A DNA stretch of 64,000 nt from Hofstenia miamia (lineage: Eukaryota > Xenacoelomorpha > Acoela > Hofsteniidae): contig CABFPE010000354.1 in NCBI GenBank assembly GCA_900660155.1, positions 437,163 through 501,162 on the forward strand, read 5' to 3'. Both the position numbers and the translations under genes were made by a program. Below the pieces are notes generated by a model. That model was not told where the DNA came from. It did not search any database and saw only the letters and a program-made list of their open reading frames with translations. This document shows, in pieces, positions 59,005 through 64,000 of the stretch; the first letter of the stretch is position 1; each line of letters starts with the position of its first letter.

Positions 59005-61110
59005 CAAGTTCTTGATAATAATAATAATAATAATAAATTTTATTGCAACAAACCTAATACAGGCTTTGGACAAAAAATTAAAAACTAGATAGTCGTTAAA
59101 GATTTTTCTATAATAAAAGACTTGGTGTACAAATTGTAGTATATAAATCACTTGTAAAAGCATTCTACTAGATATGGACGTTATTTTTTGCAGCAAAAGT
59201 GATTTAGCTGGATTGTTAGCATCCATTATACACTTGTAGTATGTATACTTCAACATCCAGTTATAGAATTTTTGGATTTTCTTAAGATTTTTGAAAACGC
59301 AACCATGCACGATTAATCCATAACGAATTTTAGTTAAGAATAAAGATCAAAGAGTTGCATCAATTTCAGCTAAGGAAAAATTGGCCATTCTCATTACTTT
59401 CTGTAGGGTTGCGATTAGGTTGCTAATATGAGCACTAAATGTAAGATCTGTTTGCATTGTTAGTCTTAATATTTTTGCATTTTACATTGTCTTTGAAGTT
59501 TAGCTCATAGGATTGAAAAATGACTCTTATTGATTCTATTTCTTAGAAAAATATAGAAAATTGAATATCAATTTGCTACTTTTGTATTTTTTAAAGGAAT
59601 GCTTTCATCAATTGACCCCGTGTATATATTATCGACTTCTGTTTGAGCCAGAGAAGAATGTAAATATTGTGATCAAATAACCAACAATAAATGATCTTTA
59701 TATTATCTGCATATGAACCTAATTTACTAGAATAATTTTTAGTTTGTAGCGGCTTGAATGTGACATTCCAAAGAAAATAGTCAAGTCCAGTACCCTGATT
59801 GCTTCCTTTGTTTATTGATACCCAACTAGATGTAATATTCTTAAAAGTAAGTATTTGTTTTCTATCTTTCAAGAAGTTCATTAACAACATTATCAGATTA
59901 GAAGGAAAGAGTTTGTGTTAATTCATTTAATAATTTATTACGCATTATTTGATTGAAGGCCTTGCTGAAGTCAGTAACACATGGCATCCGCAGAATTCTT
60001 TTTTGATTGATCTACTACCACAATATATGTTGCTAACTGAAGACATATGTTTTATGTTTCCTATTCATGCATTTGCTTAAACCTATTTAGAAACTGATTT
60101 CACTTTAATATGAGATTTGGCTGTAAATAGTATTAGCATGCCAATTTTTAGGGATATTTCATTAACTACATGACGTTTTTGTTGTAACAATTTTCGTTTA
60201 TTGATAAGTGACTTAATTTTAGGTGTCATCCAGGAAAGGTCTTTGCTACTCATCAGAATACTTCTCCGTAGATAGCATATATCATAGATATAATTTAGTT
60301 TTTCTCGAAACATCCCAGTAACTATATCAACATTATCCATATTGTTGACAGTATTCCAAACTTGATAATACAATTTATTAGCAAAACTGTTTTTCAAATC
60401 TGCTGTTACTTCCCAAATACAATGCTTGATTGTTTATTCTTAATATTTTCAAGGTTAGTAGAATAGTCAGTTTTAAAAGGCATTTTACAGGGTTTGCAAG
60501 ATTTGAAATATTTGGGATTATTAACTAAGAAATTTTCTAATATTGCATATTTTCGAGTAGAAATGGTCATAAGATCTACTTTTCCACTAAATTCTGGTAA
60601 GTTTAACTGACTAAGGTCTCCAGCAAATACGATAACAGCATCCGATATTTACTTAATATTAATTCATTAGTTTTATATACAACTTGATTTATGAAGAAAT
60701 CATTTGTATAGTCACGATGTTTACTCTTTGAAGCAAAAGTGTATCACAATGATAAAAAATAGAACTTTTATATCAATATTTATTCTTAGTCATAATTCTT
60801 CAACTTCAATTGATTATTCAAAAATTTAAACATGAAGATTTTGACTTACATAAATACAAACAGCACCAAATTTGTGTAAATTTTTGCAACTTTTCTTTTT
60901 ACATTTTCAAATATTACAATTTTTGCGAAAAACTCTACATCCATTGATACCAACAAAATTATCAGGTATATCACTATTCAAATAACTTTCAGTCACTACT
61001 GTTATTTCAGCATTAACACTAAGCATATCAATAGTTAGTCTATCACAAGCTTTTATCAGTTTGCCTAATTTTCTTGATTTAAAAGAATAGCATTAGGGAG
61101 TTTTGGTGCA
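59005..61110 (-). mobile_element. LINE, CR1/Jockey-like, nearly full length but broken
   Basis: Minus strand, from the 5' side: endonuclease pieces VVTESYLNSDIPDNFVGING and KFGAVCIYVSQNLH (about 61030-60830), then DAVIVFAGDLSQLNLPEFSG (about 60640, with the GDLNQL-like block). A linker follows, REKLNYIYDICYLRRSIL and KDLSWMTPKIKSLINKRKLL (60397-60083). Reverse transcriptase pieces are MNFLKDRKQILTFKNITSSW, VSINKGSNQGTGLDYFLW and LGSYADNIKIIYC (59890-59591). The YAD of YADD is kept; the second D is N. The tail is an ATT repeat (59016-59036). Interrupted by many stops. Confidence 0.78.
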
Positions 61111-61129
61111 TCCTCTAATCATCTAATCT

Positions 61130-62020
61130 ATTTTATTACTTTGTAATAAAATGTTAAGATTATTATGCTAAAATCTTTTCCATCATCTCCAGCTTGTATT
61201 CTACACCAAGTTTCTGCGAAGAGAGACTTCTCAGTATTTCGTTCTTCAGCCGGAAAATGCACGTGGAATAAACATTTGAAAATGATATAAATTTATTTTG
61301 TAAGAATTAATTATCAACTTACTTGCATCCCCCAAAAATGAATTCAGAGTAAACATAATAGTTCTATGTTCTTGGCCAAATTTATTAGGCTACCCTATAC
61401 AATGAAAACCAGTAATACTCGGATTCTCTACTTCTATCTGACTGATAGAATTCAAAAAAAATTTCTTTCTTCTTCATGTCATTTCCTTGTTTCCATTGAC
61501 TCAGGGATATCAAGGATACTTATGCATTTCATATATACATTTCATTCCATACCCTTGGAAATTTCTACAGTTTGTTTAATCAGTTTATTTCTATGAGACT
61601 TATACATTCACTAAAATTTTTCTATAAGTCTTCTTTAAATGACAAAATTGATAGAGAATTGATTTGTAGTAATTTTTGAATATTCTTTATTATACTGTAC
61701 TTAATAATTTCTTAGAATTGTTTTTTGCACTTTCATTTGGATCTTAAAAATCTCTAGTACAAGAAAAATTAGATCAATGACATTTGAATCAACACGATCA
61801 GTACATAACATTAAAAATTTTTTCTTGTATTGAACGACATCTTCAAACAAACTTTCAGGAAATCTAGTGCATAAAGTTGAAAAACGGCTATTCTTAGAAC
61901 TGCATATACTTTAATTGACGTATTACAAGTAAGACATTTTTCCCATTACTTGTCAAAGTAAAATGTTTTGATGTAATGTTAATCAGTCAGAAATCTTTAG
62001 GTGCTTAATTAATTGCAATT
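61130..62020. other. no gene seen
   Basis: AT-rich. A 76-residue open frame at 61366-61596 has no recognised domain and I do not support it as a gene. Confidence 0.5.
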
Positions 62021-62029
62021 GTTAATGAC

Positions 62030-62330
62030 AAAAACAAAAGCAACTCATTTAAATCTAGAATAGTGAAACCTTGGTTAAACGGAATTAAATTTTTAAAAGT
62101 TTTAATGATCTAAGAACACATGAAAGCTTCCAATCTTATGAAAAAAGCTAGAAACCTTTCTAAAATAGAAAAACGATTGGAACTTAATAATTATGTCTAA
62201 AAATTAATTTAAGACTTTGTTAAATCAAACGTAAAGTTAGAAATTCATAAATGATATTTCTAATAGTTTTAAACCTAAATGATATGATTATGATGAATTC
62301 ACAAGAATTTACATAAATGTCACCTAAATT
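62030..62330 (+). mobile_element. LINE linker fragment
   Basis: Plus strand: SRIVKPWLNGIKFLK, then after a shift KKARNLSKIEKRLELNNYV. This pattern (KPW-----I, then KARNLSKIEKRLE--NY) is the stretch between endonuclease and reverse transcriptase in the LINE family of this window (compare YKKARNLCDIDIRNA at about 45090). Confidence 0.5.
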
Positions 62331-62339
62331 ATTCAAGTG

Positions 62340-64000
62340 TCATATTTCAGATTTAAAGGTCATACTTAAGAGGTTTCTAACATAACTTAAATGAGCAATA
62401 AACATCTGCCAAAAGAACCCATGCATTATTAAAGATATTATTCATTTCATCATCAATTATATGCTTATAATTTTATAGTAAAATCATAACAAGAAATTTG
62501 TAAATTGAGCCATGACATCATGATGTGAGAAAATATTAATCGAGAGTTGTATATGTGTGTGTGGAAATAGGCTCAGCCAAATTTTGCGTTGCACATTTAT
62601 GTTTCACATCCATCTATCATTAAATCCCTACTTTAGTTTTTTTTGGGAATTTGTTTAGGAATAATTATCCCTTTCGTTATTTCTAAAGGAAAAATGCAAT
62701 ACACTTAGTTTAAAGCTCACTTTTGTAAGCGTCAACCATCAAATATATGAATCTCTCATCTATTCTGATAGGCCTAAGCACCTTCCTTAAAAAGAGTTTT
62801 CTCATATTCATAGTGAAATTGAATTTTTCGGGAACTAAGACTGTTTAAGAATAAAACGGACAAGCAATACAGAAAAATTTATTTAAATAAACAACGAAAT
62901 TATAATGTTACTTGAACATAATGTTTTTGATGATCTCGAACATAAACAAAATAGAACAATTAAATTTATGTAAAAAAGTTTTGCAAAATATTATTTAGCA
63001 TTCATTTATTAATGTCGCCATTCGAAACCAAAGGAATTAAAAAACTACACAGATTTTAAGGTGCCAAAAACTAACCTCTAGTTGTTCTTATTATAGCAAA
63101 AAATCATATTGGGCAGGTCATGACTTGGTTATAAATTACATAACAATAACTACATATTAATACGTAAATAGATGGGATGCTTCATTAACGATTTTGTTTC
63201 AAACTTTTGTCCACATTTGTGTTTAGGACAAAAATCCACAGTGTAGCACACAAAAATCTTGAAAAAAGTATAAATAAAAATGTATAGTGTCACATACAAA
63301 AATCTGTGCAAAAGCTTGGTCAAAATCACCATGCAGCATCCATCGTACAAAATTTAATCTTTTGTGCTATATGACGCTATTCACATAGTAATCAATTTAA
63401 GTTGTAGAATATTATGTGAATAAAGAATCTCATATTTTATCTTAAAATATGCTTTCAACCATTAGCAAGAAATTGCAAGAAGCCAAAAGCTTAACTTGGT
63501 TTCACTTCCAGGAATATATTGCCAACCATCTGAGAAATTGATTTTTATTTAGAAAATATTTCAAATCATTTCAGAATTGCCTGATATTAAGATCAGTATA
63601 GTAGCATTGGGGGAGCTTAACTTCACACACAGATTTATTGCTTACCTTATGTAAAGGAAACTTATTGTGCAAATGGGGTTTAATTTTTCCTTGTTTTTGA
63701 CTGCACATCTCTTTAAGAGAGGGAAAAGAGTTTCGCCACATTACCTGGATTTGCTATGTCTCTGATTAAGATAAAGTATATTTATTTTCTCATATTATTG
63801 ATATATACTTAGAATTATCTTTAGGCTAAAAAATTCATAACATTGATCATCCTCGCATATGTGTTTCTTGGCAATGATAATGAAGAAAGAAATTGAAAAT
63901 GGCCAACTAAAACCAATCCCTTCCCAACTTTTACCTAATGCTAATTAAATGACTAAAGTTGTTCGTGTAGGATATCAAACAGCACAAAAGTTGGCTATAA
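62340..64000. other. no gene seen
   Basis: AT-rich to the right edge. The only notable stretch is AAAGTTGTTCGTGTAG at 63956-63971, which resembles the right end of the Harbinger-type MITE at 54107-54273. Confidence 0.5.

Noticed and set aside
61366-61596. 76-residue plus-strand open frame as a gene
   Set aside because: No recognisable domain or splice context; AT-rich chance frame near a LINE 5' end.

Overview
The window is nuclear DNA from an AT-rich animal genome. It holds spliced genes of a ciliated metazoan (TTC8/BBS8 and PDCL3) among many DNA transposons, LINEs and Penelope-like fragments. Introns run from about 36-50 bases to many kilobases, and 3' splice sites are mostly TTTTAG or TTTAG with little C. 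I cannot name the species. A small AT-rich invertebrate (flatworm, rotifer, mesozoan or similar) would fit, but that is inference.

Layout. At 1-4.45 kb on the minus strand lie the first four exons of TTC8 (BBSome subunit BBS8); the rest runs off the left edge. Its large second intron holds two Tc1 remnants and a LINE tail. PDCL3, a phosducin-like co-chaperone, lies upstream on the same strand with its start at 11740. Between the two, a 2,515-base block (3902-6416) recurs without visible difference at 6418-8932, with a single N between the copies. This is best read as two overlapping contigs that were not merged; collapsing them leaves one TTC8 and one PDCL3. 11.1-17.9 kb is intergenic, with hAT and piggyBac relics and a 617-base palindrome carved from a Penelope-like element around a (TA)n core.

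From 17882 to at least 42467 on the plus strand runs one long gene of 22 recognised exons: a signal peptide followed by helical repeats of the mesothelin/otoancorin/stereocilin type (about 1,120 residues). Its second intron (8.7 kb) is packed with transposons, including a Tc1 transposase that looks intact and has DD35E spacing. Its C-terminus was not found.

42.5-64 kb contains no host exon that I recognise. It is a graveyard of LINE fragments in both orientations, at least three short hAT elements (two with perfect 8-base target duplications, one holding a nested PIF/Harbinger MITE), a Tc1 relic and an SGNH-like open reading frame. Unusual features are the near-minimal introns (down to 36 bases, one GC-AG intron of 39), an in-frame TGA inside a conserved exon, and a decayed stretch resembling the C-terminal arm of a bacterial-type serine recombinase. 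No tRNA, rRNA, CRISPR array or replication origin was seen.
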